DNA of 64,000 nt from Triticum aestivum (taxonomy: Eukaryota; Streptophyta; Magnoliopsida; Poales; Poaceae): the NCBI RefSeq assembly GCF_018294505.1, contig NC_057814.1, forward strand, positions 293,457,401-293,521,400, in the 5' to 3' direction. Both the position numbers and the translations under genes were made by a program. The notes beneath the pieces are model-generated. The model ran no database searches. It saw only the letters and a program-made list of their open reading frames with translations, and was not told the DNA's origin. Every line of letters begins with the position of its first letter. Within the stretch, counting starts at the first letter, position 1. Shown in pieces: positions 1 to 12,975 of the stretch.

Positions 1-270
1 AAAAGGCATACGCCCGACTTTATAAATAAAGCCACCAGGCAGAGTCACGACACAACCAACCAAACGTCATAGAAGCAGAGCAAAGTTTAAGAAGTACGAG
101 TACATGGCAACCACCAAACATGGCACGCATGTCAGCCTAGAGTCCAAAAGAACAGGAGATTAAGCCATCCTCCTAGATCGCCGCAACAGGGAAGAAGCCG
201 TAGATCTCATCTTAGATAACATGTCGTCGAAAGCCTTTAAGTCCACTTCCTTAGTCAATGATCTCCCCTG

Positions 271-3200
271 CTACAAAAAGACATTGGCTTTAAATAAGCA
301 ATTCACAGGGTTAGCCGGAAAAATATGCTCGATAGTGAACTTGTTTCTAGTAGTCCACAGCGACCAACAGATCGCTGCCCAACCAACCCAGAATACTCTC
401 TTAGACCGGCCTGATAAAGTACTGACACATCGCCGCAGGTCCTCGAAGGAAGATGGATTCCAATTAACATGAAGCCAATGTCTAATGCAACTCCAAAGGA
501 ATTTAGCCAACGAGCAATGAAAAAATATGTGCTCGGTGTTTTCAAGAGCCCCACATAAGCGCATCTATCAGAGCCCGGCCCGTTCCTCTTCCTAATTTGA
601 TCAGCCGCAGGGAGTTTACGACGGAAGGCTTGCCACAAGATTTTTTTTATCTTAGGAGGTATACGGGCCGACCAAATATCCTTGAATTTCACTGTATGGG
701 CACCCGAGATAAGTTTGGCGTACGCAGACTTAGCTGAGAAACGACCCGAAGAAGAGTGAGGCCAGACAACCGAGTCATCTTCCTCTGAGAGTAAGGGGAA
801 GCAGGTAGTAAGACGTTTCCAATCATCCAACTCCACAGGAGAAAGGGATCGCCGGAAGTCAAGGTCTCAATTGTGAGCCGAGAGCTCAGAAATAGAGATC
901 TCGGGAGCAGAGCAATACGAAAACAGGGTCGGGTATGCCACCGCGAGAGTGGTATCCCCAACCCACCAATCTAACCAAAAACGAGTGGACTTACCATTCC
1001 TAACTACAAACTTAACGAGGGACCGAAAGATCGGGCGAACTTTAACAAGCTGACGCCAAAATTGGGACCCACCTGAGGAAGAGGCGAACATGGGGCTCGA
1101 GGAGGGGAAATACTTAGCTTTGAGGAGAGATAACCAGAGGGGGCGCTCCTCGAGGGACATAATTTTCCACCACCATTTTATCATGAGGCACTTGTCCATG
1201 ACCACCGTGTTAATGATGCCTAAGCCCCCCATGTTCTTAGGCCTACAAATTAGATCCCACTTAACCATCCTATATTTGTGCTTATTGTTAGAGGAGTTCC
1301 AGTAAAAAGCACCCCTATGCTTGTCGAAACCAGCGTGAGTCCCTCCGGACAGGAGATAAAAGCCCATTAGAAACATCGAAAGGGAGGAAAGGCACGCATT
1401 AGTGAGGGCAACCTTGCCCGCCTGGGAATTATAACGGCCTCTCCACGGCAGGACTCTGTTCCCTACTTTAGTCACTGTCGGGGCAAAGTCTTTTGCCAAT
1501 AGCTTGAGAGGGGAGATTGGGAGGCCCAGGTATTTGAAAGGGTAAGAACCAAGGGAGCAGTTCAGAAGATGCGCCACTCTCTGAGCTTCAGAATCAGGTA
1601 CCCCAGTCACAATTACTTCGCTCTTTGAAAAGTTAATTTTAAGACCCGATAGCGCTTCAAAGCATAGGAGAAGGAATTTCATGTTCGTGAGACTAGCCTC
1701 ATTAAGTTCAACCATAATAACGGCGTCGTCCGCGTATTGAAGATGAGTGATGCCATTGGGGATCAAGTGAGAACTAACAGGAGTAATGTGACCAGCACTA
1801 GCTGCTCGAGAAAGGATATGAGAGAGAGCATCCGCAACGAAGTTAAAGAGAAGGGGGGACGCCGGGTCTCCTTGTCTAAGGCCCCTACCGTTAGCAAAGA
1901 AATTACTAATCTGCCCATTAACAGCCACAACCGTGTGCCCTCCCGAGACGAGCTGCATAAGACGGTGAACCACCGCACTCTCGAAACCTTTAGCAAGAAG
2001 GACTTGGCGATGAAAATTCCAGCTCACCGAGTCATAAGCCTTCTCGAAGTCAAGTTTAAGAACCACTGCCTTAGTGCCCTTGGTTCGCAAGTCATGGACA
2101 ATCTCATGCAAGCATAGAACACCATCCAGAATAAATCTACCCTTTATAAACGCCGATTGGAAAGGGCTAATGACGCGATGGGAGATCGGAGAAAGCCTGG
2201 TAGCCAGACCCTTAGCCGGGATCTTCGCAAAGTTGTTAATTAAGGCAATGGGCCTAAACTGGGAGATCAAGTCAGCACCTTTGACCTTAGGAATGAGAGT
2301 GAGCACCGTGTAATTGAATCTAGAGATGTCAACAGTTCCCAGCCAAAAACCTTGGATAATTGCCTGAATGAGGCCCTTTAGCTAAGGCCAGAACTGCCTA
2401 AAGAAAGGGATGGAGAAGCCATCAGGCCCAGAGGCCGCATTAGAATTGGCAGTTCGGATCACATCGAAGATCTCCTCTTCAGAAGGGGGTATCATCAATC
2501 CCTCGTTTTCATCGCTCGAAATCTGGTCGAGGGGAGACCAGAAGGTAGGCGCCAACCTAAAACCCACCTCGGGTTTAGCAGATAAGAGATTAGAGAAGAA
2601 TTGGACCACATGTTGCATAATCACAGATTGATCAGAGACCCTGACGCCATCGATAAGGAGGCTATCGATCAGACATCGCTGACGTCTACCGTTCGCGATG
2701 GCAAAGAAATAGGTCGTGGGAGATTCACCCTTTAGAGTCCAATTAATAGTGCCTCTTTGCTTCCAAAACACTTCCTCCTGACGATGGATACCCAAAAGGG
2801 CCTCTTCAAGACCGTACCAGATCTGCCACTCGGTCGGGGAGAGGCGTAAGTTGTCCGCGCGAGCATCAAGCACATCAATTTGAGCAGCCAGCCTAACTTT
2901 GTCCCGCCTTGACTCAGCAAAGTGATTTTTAGACCAACCCCGAAGAAATCTACGAAGAAAATAGGAGCACTGGTGCCAGTCGTCCATCGGACCAAAAGAT
3001 CGGCGGTTAGAAGACAGGAAAGACGAAATCTTTTGCGCAATCAAGTCAGCAAAACCCTCAATATGGAGCCAGGAGGCATCGAACTGAAACCTCGGAAAGG
3101 CAACCGAACGAGTACCATCATCAAGAATCAGAGGGGAGTGGTCCGAGCCCACTATAGCCAGGGCTCTGAGAATGACACGGGGAAACAACGAATCCCATCT

Positions 3201-3812
3201 AGGACACAAGAAAACCCGATCAAGGACTGAACGAATGGGAGATGCTTGACGATTCGTCCAGGTGTAACGGGCCCCGACCCTAGAAATTTCACGAATCGCC
3301 GTGTCTCTGATGAAAGCATTGAACGCGTCGGCCAGCGGCCATGAGAAGTTAGAGGAGCTCTTATCCGAAGGGTAGCGCATCAAATTGAAGTCTCCCCCAA
3401 TCAGTAGCGGTGACTCACAAGATTCAATTTTATTACAAAGTTCATCCAGAAAAATATATGACATAGAATGGTCAGCCGGACCATATACCACCATAATTTC
3501 TAGTAAAGAATTAAGGATTCAGTGAGAAACCACCGCGCTAGCCCAAAAAATGCCATGGTCAAAAGCGACAAAATCAAAAACGTCTTTCTTAGTGCCAAGA
3601 AGAATACCACCCGAATGACCAACATGAGCCACACAGTTCCAATCGAATCTATCGGTCCCAGAAACGGCTGAGAGTTCATTTGGGGAGAAGGACGGTTTGA
3701 GAGTCTCGACAAGTCCAATGATATCAACATTTTCAGAACGAACCAAGTCTTTTAGCTGGTCCCTGCGCCCCCTAGTGCCGAAACCCCTAATATTCCAAAA
3801 TAGAGCCTTCAT
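271..3812 (-). pseudogene. LINE ORF2 (APE endonuclease / reverse transcriptase / zf-RVT), broken
   Basis: The encoded polyprotein nicks the target and performs target-primed reverse transcription. It starts at the ATG at 3812 (MKALFWNIRGFG). Endonuclease motifs appear in order: WNIRG, a VETLK glutamate, VVYGP, GGDFN, LDRVF and SDHSPL. RT follows, with LKLDFEKAYDS, RQGDPASPLLF and YADD near 1733. The C-terminal zf-RVT region (WQAFRRKLPAADQ, CGALENTEHIFFHC) ends at 271. One frame holds from 3812 to about 565 except for three stops: TGA 3519-3521, TAG 2382-2384 and TGA 867-869. A single-base frameshift near 560 then moves the last domain. Catalytic motifs are intact, so decay looks recent and point-like. 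Confidence 0.9.
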
Positions 3813-6045
3813 CTCAAAGAGAGGTTTTTAATTCGAAGGCTTGACCTGCTAGGAGCCTTGCAATATTTAGCACGTTTCCCAGCCCCACGTTTAGAAACAG
3901 CCGGGAGAGCCTGACTCTTGTCAGATCCCCCCTCATCCCCACCGGCCACAACCAGTGGGGCAGTAGATCCCAGCCTAGCCTCCTTGGCTTTAGCGATGTC
4001 AGCCTGAGCTATTTCATTAGCCCTAATAATGCCAAGCAAGGAAGAAGGAGAACCCAAACTAGCATCAAAGGAAATACCCACATCATCTAAAATACTAAGC
4101 AAATGATCATCAGATTGAGACGGAAGCACTAAACGAACAGGAGAATGAACAACGGGGTTAGGTGAGGGGGTGGGGCATGGACGCGAACCTGAAGGAGGCA
4201 GATCCCGAGCCGCAGCGCGCCGAGCGGCCCGATCAGCCACCCGCTCGCCGCTGTTGGAGACGCGACCGCTCTTGCGGGCCGTGGACGCCGGCGAGCGCAA
4301 CGGCGCAGGGCGGACACGGCAAGGAGACGCCGCAGCAGAAGACGGGCCCGAGGCCGTACCCATGTTAGCATCCAGCCTGCGGCAGAGCCCAGCCGCAGAC
4401 TGCCTTGAATCACCAGACGCCCTGCTTTTAGCAGAGTATTTCTTGACCGACGACTTCTTCTTCTTCTTGGAGGCTAAGGGGCCGGCCGGGGGCAAGTCTT
4501 CAATGCTTGAGAGGGATGGAGAGGCAGGGCGAGCTGGAAGGTTAGAGCACACCGCCGAAAATGGTGTTCCCTTCGCCCCACCAGAAGCAGCAGCCCCTCC
4601 AACCGAGTCCGGCAGTGAATCATTAGCCCCCCACCGACCGGAGCATTCTCCTTCAGCAGGTCCTGGTCTTCTGGAGAGAGCCCGTCCCACTCTGACTGGG
4701 TAAAGCGCTGATCATTGCATGCATAGAATCCTCCGGACAGCCGTCACCATCCTTGCTTTTGTCATCATTGCCAGAAGCAGGAGGCGGGGGCGACACCGGG
4801 CCCGAGTCACCCTCCACCCGAACCCTGAGCCGGAAGCCTCCAGCCGAGGGGAAGACATCAATGGAGCCACGGATACAGAGGGGATCGACACACCACACCC
4901 GCAGACGAACCGACCCGAGAATAGCCAGGGAGTCTTGATCAACCTCAATAGGTTTGCCGATAAGCACCCCGGAAGCCATCAGAAACGCCGTGGAACGCAA
5001 CACAGGAGGGACATCATCAACTAAAACCCATACATCAGACAGGGAGGAGATAGCCTTGGAGCCATTAGATGCAGCCTTGACCGAGATAACCAATTGATTC
5101 AGAGGCAAAGTAAAGCTAGTACAGGAGGAAATCATCCGGAGGCTTTCCTTGGAGGGGAAAGTCGCAGCAAACTCAAAGTCTGAAAGCTGACGGATTTGCC
5201 AATCCCACCCCCCCTCATCCCACAGCCGGAGCTCATTGAGAAGGACCTGGGATGTGATGCGTTTGGACTAGACAGAAATGATGCCGACGTTGGAGAGCGC
5301 TGGAATAGGAGCAACAACAGGGACCTCCCTATCTAAGGCGAAGAAGGAGCACCCAGGAAGGCCAAGACCATAATGGACAAAGGCAGGAGGCTTGGTACGG
5401 TTCTGACAGTCCACAGTGAGGTGACCATCTTCCCTACAGATGAGGCAGAAGGGGGGGTTTTGGCATCGGGACTGGAAATGACCAGGACGGTGGCACGCGA
5501 AGCATGTGAGAGTAGGGTTGGCGACCTGAGATTGCGGAGGCACGCGACCAGATCCACGAGGGGAGGGGGGAGAATACCATCACCAGCCGCGCCGGGCCCA
5601 GATTCGACGCCCCGCCCAGCAGCAGCGCCAACGGTATGGCAGACCGGCGCCCCCGACGCACCCCGCGGGACGAAGCCCGACGGACCCCCACCAGCCACCG
5701 CCGGAGCTCGCACCGGACCACCACCCTGGGGAGCAGCACCATGCAGAGGAGGCGGCGGAACCGGGCTAGAAGAACCAGCCCGACTACCCGCAGCCGCCAA
5801 CTCCCAAGGTTCAGCAACGGCCGGAGAAGATCCAGGCAGAGGCAGCGAGGGATCTGCCGGCCCAGAACCAGAGGCACGCGAGCCGGGCGCCGCCGCCGCC
5901 GACCCCGCCTCCGGAGCGAGCGACGCCTAGAGCTTAGTGCGCAGCGCGACTTCATACTCCAGATCAGCCGCCGCCTCGCCAGATCCGTCACGCCCCGCTT
6001 CTGGCCGGAGACGGCCTCGCTAGAGGACCCGCGCGAACGATCCAT
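3809..6045 (-). pseudogene. LINE ORF1 (zinc-knuckle RNA-binding protein), frameshifted
   Basis: The product would be the nucleic-acid-binding ORF1 protein that packages LINE RNA. The likely start is the ATG at 6045 (MDRSRGSSSE), just after the GC-rich leader. Coding then moves between frames: 6045 to about 5800, 5800-5543, 5543-4653, 4690-3809, with a short stretch near 4690 in yet another frame, so at least three indels. Two zinc knuckles are clear at about 5505-5400: CFACHRPGHFQSRC and CLICREDGHLTVDC. A TAG at 5268-5270 interrupts the frame just after them; downstream codons continue in phase into a region with the look of a LINE ORF1 RNA-binding domain (RQLSDFEFAATFPS, then VWVLVDDVPP). 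The C-terminus is basic and low-complexity. Its stop overlaps the ORF2 start by four bases (ATGA, 3812-3809). Confidence 0.82.
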
Positions 6046-6855
6046 CGCGACCACCGCAGCAAACGAACAGGAGAGGGGAGGAGGAGGAGGAGCAAATCTG
6101 GAGAAGAAGCGAATGGGGAAGCGGCGACGACGCAGATCGGAAGAGGAGACAGGAAACCCTAGAAATGGGGGGACCGACCCCTTCCGGATCCATATATAGC
6201 CAGACCGAGCCAGGCCCGAGCCGACAGGGAGGGCCGAGGGGGGAGGGGGAGTGGGCCTGGGCCACCCGCGGCCCAGAAGCCAAGAAAGGGAGGGGAGGGA
6301 AAACAGACACACAGTCCAGGGCAGGCACCGACCCAGGCCCACCAGGCCCATCAAGCGGCACAAGGGCCCGCAGCCCAGACACAGTACCCACCACAGACCC
6401 CAGCGCCAGATCTAGGTTAGGCGCTGGCGCCGCCGCCGTAGACGGAGCCGGGGCCGACCCCCCAGAGAGCGAACAGGCGGGGAGGACCACCGGAAGGGAG
6501 GAAGGAGAGGATGCCGCAGCCATCTCCCCTCCCGCCCCTACCAGAGCCCCGGAACCGGAGACCAGGCCGCAGCACGGCGTCGCCCACGGGAAACACGGCG
6601 CCAGCCATCCTCCACCACCACGACACCGGGAAGCCGCCTGTGCCCTCCAGGCGCAAACTTCCGACGGCGGCCCGGGGCCGAAACGATGGAGAGGCCACCC
6701 ACAGGAATCGGACGAGGAGGGGGAGGAAAAACATCGGAATCCGACCCCGAATCTTCCGAATCGAGAACCCAGAACCTATTGGCCCGAGAAGGAGCGGGAA
6801 GGATGGAGCGAGGCGAGGGGACCGGGGCAGAGGAGGGGGAGGAGCGCGCCGCCAG

Positions 6856-7086
6856 NNNNNNNNNNNNNNNNNNNNNNNNNNNNNNNNNNNNNNNNNNNNN
6901 NNNNNNNNNNNNNNNNNNNNNNNNNNNNNNNNNNNNNNNNNNNNNNNNNNNNNNNNNNNNNNNNNNNNNNNNNNNNNNNNNNNNNNNNNNNNNNNNNNNN
7001 NNNNNNNNNNNNNNNNNNNNNNNNNNNNNNNNNNNNNNNNNNNNNNNNNNNNNNNNNNNNNNNNNNNNNNNNNNNNNNNNNNNNNN
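6856..7086. other. Assembly gap (231 N) in the LINE 5' region
   Basis: A run of N inside GC-rich, simple C/T-rich LINE leader sequence. Flanking sequence on both sides looks like the same leader. Confidence 0.99.
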
Positions 7087-7165
7087 GCACGGGGCGACGC
7101 CGCCGCCAGAGGAGAGGAGGGGGAGGGAGGCGCCACCAGGGGAGGGAGAGGAGAGGAGAGAGCCA

Positions 7166-7456
7166 TCTTGGAGGGGCTTCCAGATACGACAATTCGCTTG
7201 TTTATACAGCCTCTAACAAAAACCCAATACAACACATGTAGCAATGATGACTATGGAATAGTTAATGGCTCTATAAGGATGCGGGATACCCTCTCACAAG
7301 AAGGTACGTCCATGCGCAAATCACCAGCGCCACTTTGAACTTGTTCTTTTCCTGAACTGTCATCCGAGGCCCATACGTCATCTTCACAGCTTCAACCATT
7401 GGCAGTATGTTGTATTGTTGTGCCCCCTTTATCGATGCCAAACATCCCTCTGATTA
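7166..7456. other. Unassigned spacer
   Basis: About 290 bases between the LINE leader and the TTA-flanked TIR element. No long open frame, repeat or recognisable domain. Confidence 0.5.
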
Positions 7457-8349
7457 GGGCAACTCCTCCGTGAGGGCAACTCCAACACGCCTACAAAAAC
7501 GGACACTGATTTTGTCTGTTTTCTGACCGTCTGAGTCAGCAAACGGACAGATGGACACCGGCGGACAGACGGACACGGCCGATACCCAACGCGAAGGACC
7601 TATTTCGAGCGGACTTGTAACTTTTTGTAAATAGAAAAAAGATAGGCCAAAGTAAACACGCGACATGGAGGATCCCTCAGACCCGGCGGTTGCCTCGTCT
7701 CCTGCTGGCTCGGTACCCCGGCCACTGACGCATTGGAGGCCGTTGCGCCTGGTGCCGGAGGGAGTGCCGCCGCGCCATCTCCCGCAGCCCCAATGCTCCC
7801 GTCGCCGCCTCATTGGAGGCCGCCGCAGCAGGGAGGGCTCCGGGCGCGGGCTCGCAACAATTTTGCGGTTGCGTGGCCTGCCGGGCGCGGGCTCTCAGCC
7901 CCGTTGCCTGCCGAGCGCGGGGGAGGCGAGGCCGACACTGACACATTCGCCACGCTGGAGCCGTTTGACGCGCGATGGTTCGACCTCCACGGCCTCGTCC
8001 GGCTGGAGACGGGGTTACCTCGACTGAGCAGCGAAGTTGTGGCGACATGGCTGGGTGATGCCGCGTCAGTGGCGAGGTGTGCAGCGGGGAGAGAGAGAGA
8101 AAAAAATTAAAAATGTTGGTGGATATATGGCAAGTGGGCCAGGAGAAACATGCAGCGGACAAAGGCAGACGAAGAGGACACAAAAAACGTCTGGTTTCTG
8201 TCCGTCTTCGACCCAAATTTAAGGCGAAAATGGGTCCGGACAGACAAAATGTACAGAAAATAGAAATGGGTATGTTCGTTGGGCAACTTTTTTGCCTCCG
8301 CGAACACAAACGGACATGCGAATACTATGCGTCGGCGCGTTGAAGTTGC
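7457..8349. mobile_element. PIF/Harbinger-like non-autonomous TIR element (about 0.9 kb)
   Basis: Left end GGGCAACTCC; right end reads GCAACTTCAACGCGCC on the minus strand, matching left-end GCAACTCCAACACGCC at 14 of 16 bases. Both ends are flanked by TTA (7454-7456 and 8350-8352), the target duplication typical of PIF/Harbinger elements. The left terminus holds GGGCAACTCC twice, 17 bp apart (7457 and 7474), a small terminal duplication. Subterminal zones repeat CGGACAGA/ACGGACA-type words on both sides. The core (about 7680-8100) is GC-rich and codon-like but has no domain I recognise. No transposase is present, so it would depend on a partner in trans. Confidence 0.7.
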
Positions 8350-9233
8350 TTATATCCTCGAGCCACCACGAGCTCTGTCGCCGGCGGCCGGGTGCTCCCA
8401 TGCCTGTGACCATGTCCTACAACCATGATGGCTGGGTGCACCTGACGGCGGTGACTGAGGTGGCCACGGGCTGCAAACATCATTGCTAAGGGCCGCAACC
8501 GCAGGTGCAGCTGTTGCATGGGTCGAGGCGGCGACAAGGACGGTCGGCGAGGGTGGGGACCGACAACGGTTAGTCCGCAAAACACATTGTCATAAACACC
8601 AAAACCAATTAAAGAGAGACATGCCCTTTCACGCGTGAAACCCACAAAGGGAGGCCCCCCTTGTGCGGTTATGTAAAGTTGATCCTATAGAGAAAGTTCT
8701 CGAACGCAGAAAGAAGGGTTCCTCGGGTTGGGTGGGTGTGGTTCCGATAATCTAAAACAGAGGTTCTTCACATAATGTAAGCATTTGTGGTGGCCATTTT
8801 TCATTTAAGCCAACTTACACGGGGGAGGATGGTGTCGGGGGTTGCAACACCCCCCTATATATGATGTTCTCGTGAAGATAGAAGGGTGCCATCAGGTGGT
8901 GTGTGCATGGTTCCGACAATGTAAAACGAAGGTCCTCCACGTAATGTAAGTGTTGCGGTGGTTGATGTGTCTAGTTATCTATCGCTTCCATGTTCTTTAG
9001 TCCTTGATATCTCTTTTTGTGTGCATGCAATGTCAACCCTATGAAGAGGGTTCCTCGTGCAGAAAAAGGGGGTTCCTCCCACAGACAACAATCCCCTCTG
9101 TGAATCACTCTTCTCTCTGTGTGTGTGTGTGTGACTATCTATCTACTATCCACCGACCAACCTTGTGCGTTGCACGCTGGACCCACCTTCACTATTATTG
9201 TTCATATGATGTGTGGAATTGTGCCGATAGGTG
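8350..9233. other. Intergenic sequence with an imperfect direct repeat and a GT microsatellite
   Basis: No credible coding sequence. It holds the direct repeat listed separately and a GT run at about 9115-9133. The right edge meets the Gypsy-like LTR at 9234. Confidence 0.6.
8725..8975. repeat. Imperfect direct repeat, period about 170 bp
   Basis: The block with TGGTTCCGATAATCTAAAAC followed by ATAATGTAAGCATTTGTGG (about 8738-8795) recurs as TGGTTCCGACAATGTAAAAC and GTAATGTAAGTGTTGCGG (about 8908-8962). Related GGGTTCCTC words continue to about 9075. Probably a decayed tandem repeat. Confidence 0.6.
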
Positions 9234-10761
9234 TGATAACCCACAAGGGGATCAATTGTAGCCTCTTTAGATAAGTATGAGTGTTGAACCCAACGAGGAG
9301 CTAAACGTAGAACAAATATTATCTCAAGTTCTATCGACCACCGATACAAATCTACGCACGCTTGACGTTCGCTTTACCTAAAACAAGTATGAAACTAGAA
9401 GTACTTTGTAGGTGTTGTTGGATAGGTTTGCAAGATAATAAAGAACGCGAAAATAAAAACTAGGGCTGTTTAGATAAAGAAGCAATAAAGTTAGTACAGC
9501 GAGTGTGGAAAAGTGGTGGTAGGAGTTGCGAAATTGTCCCTAAGCAATTTACTACGTTACTAGACCGATAGCAAGTTTTATGTGGGAGAGGCCACTTCTA
9601 GCATGTCATCCCTGACTTGGAATTCTATGCACTTATGATTGGAACTATTAGCAAGCATCCGCAACTACTAACGTTCATTAAGGTAAAACCCAACCATAGC
9701 ATTAAGATATATTGGTCCCCCTTCAATCCCGTATGCATCAATTTCTATGCTAGGTTGAAGCTTCTGTCACTCTTGCCCTCCAATACATAGTCCTATCAAC
9801 ATACAACTAACCCTATGGTGTGATCCACGCGCACCCTCATATGATGGGCACCAAAGGACAGCAACATAACCACAAGCAAATTAAACCAATCATAACAATT
9901 CACCAATTACTGATTGGACAACGAAAATCTACTCAGACATCATAGGATGGCAACACATCATTGGATAATAATATGAAGCATAAAGCACCATGTTCAAGTA
10001 GAGGGTACAGCGGGTTGCGGGAGAGTGGACCGCTGTAGATAGATGGGGGAAGGTGATGAAGAAGTTGGTGAAGATGACAGAGGTGTTGGTGTAGATCGCC
10101 GTCGCACGATGATGGCCCCGGCGGCGTTCCGGCGCCACCGGGAGAGAGAGGGGGAGAGAGCCCCCCTTCTTCTTCTTCTTCCTTGGACTTCCCCTAGATG
10201 GGAGAAGGGTTTCCCCTCTGGTCTTTGGCTTCCATGGCATGGGAGGGGCGAGAGCCCCTCCGAGATTGGATCTGTCTCTCTGTTTCCTTCTGTTCCTGCA
10301 TTCCTTATTCTGCCCTTTCACCGTTTCTTATATTCCCGGAGATCCGTAACTCCGATTGGGCTGAATTTTGGACACGGTCTCTATCCGGATATTAGCTTTC
10401 TTGCGGCGAAAGAAGGGCACCAACCTCCTTACGGGGTGACCACGAGGGTCCAGGGGGCGCCTGACCCCCTGGGGCGCGCCCCCTGCCTCGTGGTCCCCTC
10501 GGGCATCGTATCGCGTTGATTCTTCTTCCCAAAAATCACATATATTCCAAAAAAATCTCCGTCAGTTTTTATCCCGTTTGGACTCCGTTTGATATGGATT
10601 TTCTGCGAAACAAAAAACATGCAACAAACAGGAACTGGCACTGGGCACTGGATCAATATGTTAGTCCCAAAAATAGTGTAAAAAGTTGCCAAAAGTATAT
10701 GAAAGTTGTATAATATTGGCATGGAACAATCAAAAATTATAGATACGACGGAGACGTATCA
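9234..10761 (-). repeat. 3' LTR of the Gypsy-like element (1528 bp)
   Basis: Complete LTR bounded by TGATAACCC on the left and GACGTATCA on the right, the inverted short ends expected of an LTR. Inside the element it abuts a polypurine-like stretch (ACCTTGGGGATGC on the minus strand, 10762-10774). Confidence 0.85.
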
Positions 10762-11610
10762 GCATCCCCAAGGTTAATTCCTGCTCGTCCTCGAGTAGGT
10801 AAATGATAAAAAAGATAATTTTTGATGTGGAATGCTACCTAGCATAATCTTGATCACATAATCTAATCATGGCATGAATATTAAGACACGAATGATTCAA
10901 AGCAATAGTCTATCATTTGACATTAAGACAATAATACTTCAGGCATACTAATAAAGCAATCATGTATTTTCAAAATAACATGGCCAAAGAAAGTTATCCC
11001 TACAAAATCATATGGTCTGCCTATGCTCTATCTTCACCACACAAAATATTCAAATCATGCACAACCCCGATGACAAGCCAGCAATTGTTTCATACTTTTG
11101 ATGTTCTCAAACCTTTTCAACTTTCACGCAATACATGAGCATGAGCCATGGATATAGCACTATAGGTGGAATAGAATATGATGGTGGAGGTTGTGTGGAG
11201 AAGACAAAAAGGAGAAAGTCTCACATCGATGCGGCTAATCAACGGGCTATGGAGATGCCCATGAATTGATGTCAATGTGAGGAGTAGGGATTGCCATGCA
11301 ACGGATGCACTAGAGCTATAAGTGTATGAAAGCTCAAACCGATACTAAGTGGGTGTGCATCCAACTTGCTTGCTCATGAAGACCTAGGGCATTTGAGGAA
11401 GCCCATCGTTGGAATATACAAGCCAAGTTCTATAATGAAAATTCCCACTAGTATATGAAAGTGATAACTCAAGAGACTCTCTATATGAAGAACATGGTGC
11501 TACTCTGAAGCACAAGTGTGGTAAAAGGATAGTAACATTGTCCCTTCTCTCTTTTCTCTTATTTTTTTCTTTTCTTTTCTTTTCTTTTTTTAGGCTTCTT
11601 TGGCCTCTCT

Positions 11611-11883
11611 NNNNNNNNNNNNNNNNNNNNNNNNNNNNNNNNNNNNNNNNNNNNNNNNNNNNNNNNNNNNNNNNNNNNNNNNNNNNNNNNNNNNNNNNNN
11701 NNNNNNNNNNNNNNNNNNNNNNNNNNNNNNNNNNNNNNNNNNNNNNNNNNNNNNNNNNNNNNNNNNNNNNNNNNNNNNNNNNNNNNNNNNNNNNNNNNNN
11801 NNNNNNNNNNNNNNNNNNNNNNNNNNNNNNNNNNNNNNNNNNNNNNNNNNNNNNNNNNNNNNNNNNNNNNNNNNNNNNNNNNN
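11611..11883. other. Assembly gap (273 N)
   Basis: A run of N directly after a CTTTT-rich microsatellite-like stretch, inside the Gypsy-like element. Confidence 0.99.
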
Positions 11884-12744
11884 TAATAATGATGGTCATC
11901 ACATTTTTATTTACTTACAACTCAATATTACAACTCGATATCTAGAACAAAGATATGAATCTATATGAATGCCTCCGGCGGTATACTAGGATGTGCAATG
12001 ATCTAGCATAGCAATGACATCAAAAAACGGACAAGCCATGAAAACATCATGCTAGCTATCTTACGATCATGCAAAGCAATATGACAATAAATGCTCAAGT
12101 CATGTATATGATGATGATGGAAGTTGCATGGCAATATATCACGGAATGGCTATGGAAATGCCATAGTAGGTAGGTATGGTGGCTGTTTTGAGGAAGATAT
12201 AAGGAGGCTTATGTGTGATAGAGCGTATCGTATCACAGGGTTTGGATGCACCGGCGAAGTTTGCACCAACTCTCGAGATGAGAAAGGGCAATGCACGGTA
12301 CCGAAGAGGCTAGCAATGATGGAAAGCTGAGAGTGCGTATAATCCATGGACTCAACATTAGTCATAAAGAACTCACATACTTATTGCAAAAATCTATTAG
12401 TCATCGAAACAAAGTATTACACGCATGCTCCTAGGGGGATAGATTGGTAGGAAAAGACCATCGCTCGTCCCCGACCACCACTCATGAGGAAGACAATCAA
12501 TAAATACCTCATGCTCCAACTTCGTTGCATAACGGTTCACCATACGTGCATGCTACGGGAATCACAAACTTCAACACAAGTATTTCTACAATCCACAACT
12601 ACCCACTAGCATGACTCTAATATCACCATCTTTATATCGCAAAACTATTGCAAGGAATCAAACATATCATATTCAGTGATCTACAAGTTTTTATGTAGGA
12701 TTTTATGACTAACCATGTGAATGACCAATTCCTGTCATCTCTCT

Positions 12745-12975
12745 AAATAGATATAAGTGAAGCAAGAGAGTTTAATTCTTTCTACAAAAGATATGCCCAC
12801 GCTCTAACAAATATAAGTGAAGCAAAAGAGCATTCTACAAATGGTGGTTTTCTATGTGTAGGGAAACAGGCAATCCAAACTTCAAATGATATAAGTGAAG
12901 CACATGAAGCATTCTATAAAGCCATACTCAAAAGATTTAAGTGAAGTGCAATGAACATTCTATAAATCAACCATG
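12745..12975. repeat. Four degenerate copies of an ATATAAGTGAAGC-containing unit
   Basis: The word ATATAAGTGAAGC (last copy ATTTAAGTGAAG) followed by an ATTCTACAAA / ATTCTATAAA word occurs four times at about 12750, 12810, 12890 and 12937. Spacing is irregular (about 50-80 bp). It lies in the noncoding half of the element. Confidence 0.7.

Larger units (their letters stand above)
1..7165 (-). mobile_element. LINE (L1-type non-LTR retrotransposon), decayed, minus strand
   Basis: Read on the minus strand, this is a non-LTR element. A GC-rich 5' region (about 7165-6046, containing a gap) is followed by ORF1 with CCHC zinc knuckles, ORF2 with APE endonuclease, RT and a C-terminal zf-RVT domain, and a 3' UTR running to the window edge. 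No LTRs are present. The 3' end falls at or just beyond position 1, so the tail and left target-site duplication are not visible. The 5' boundary near 7165 is approximate, placed where the C/T-rich leader gives way to unrelated sequence. Both ORFs carry stops and frameshifts, so the copy is not autonomous. Family is not named. Confidence 0.9.

Noticed and set aside
5373..7338. Long plus-strand open frames in the GC-rich region near the first gap
   Set aside because: They are antisense to LINE ORF1 and its leader, with Arg/Pro/Gly-rich composition and N runs; GC-rich DNA lacks stops by chance.
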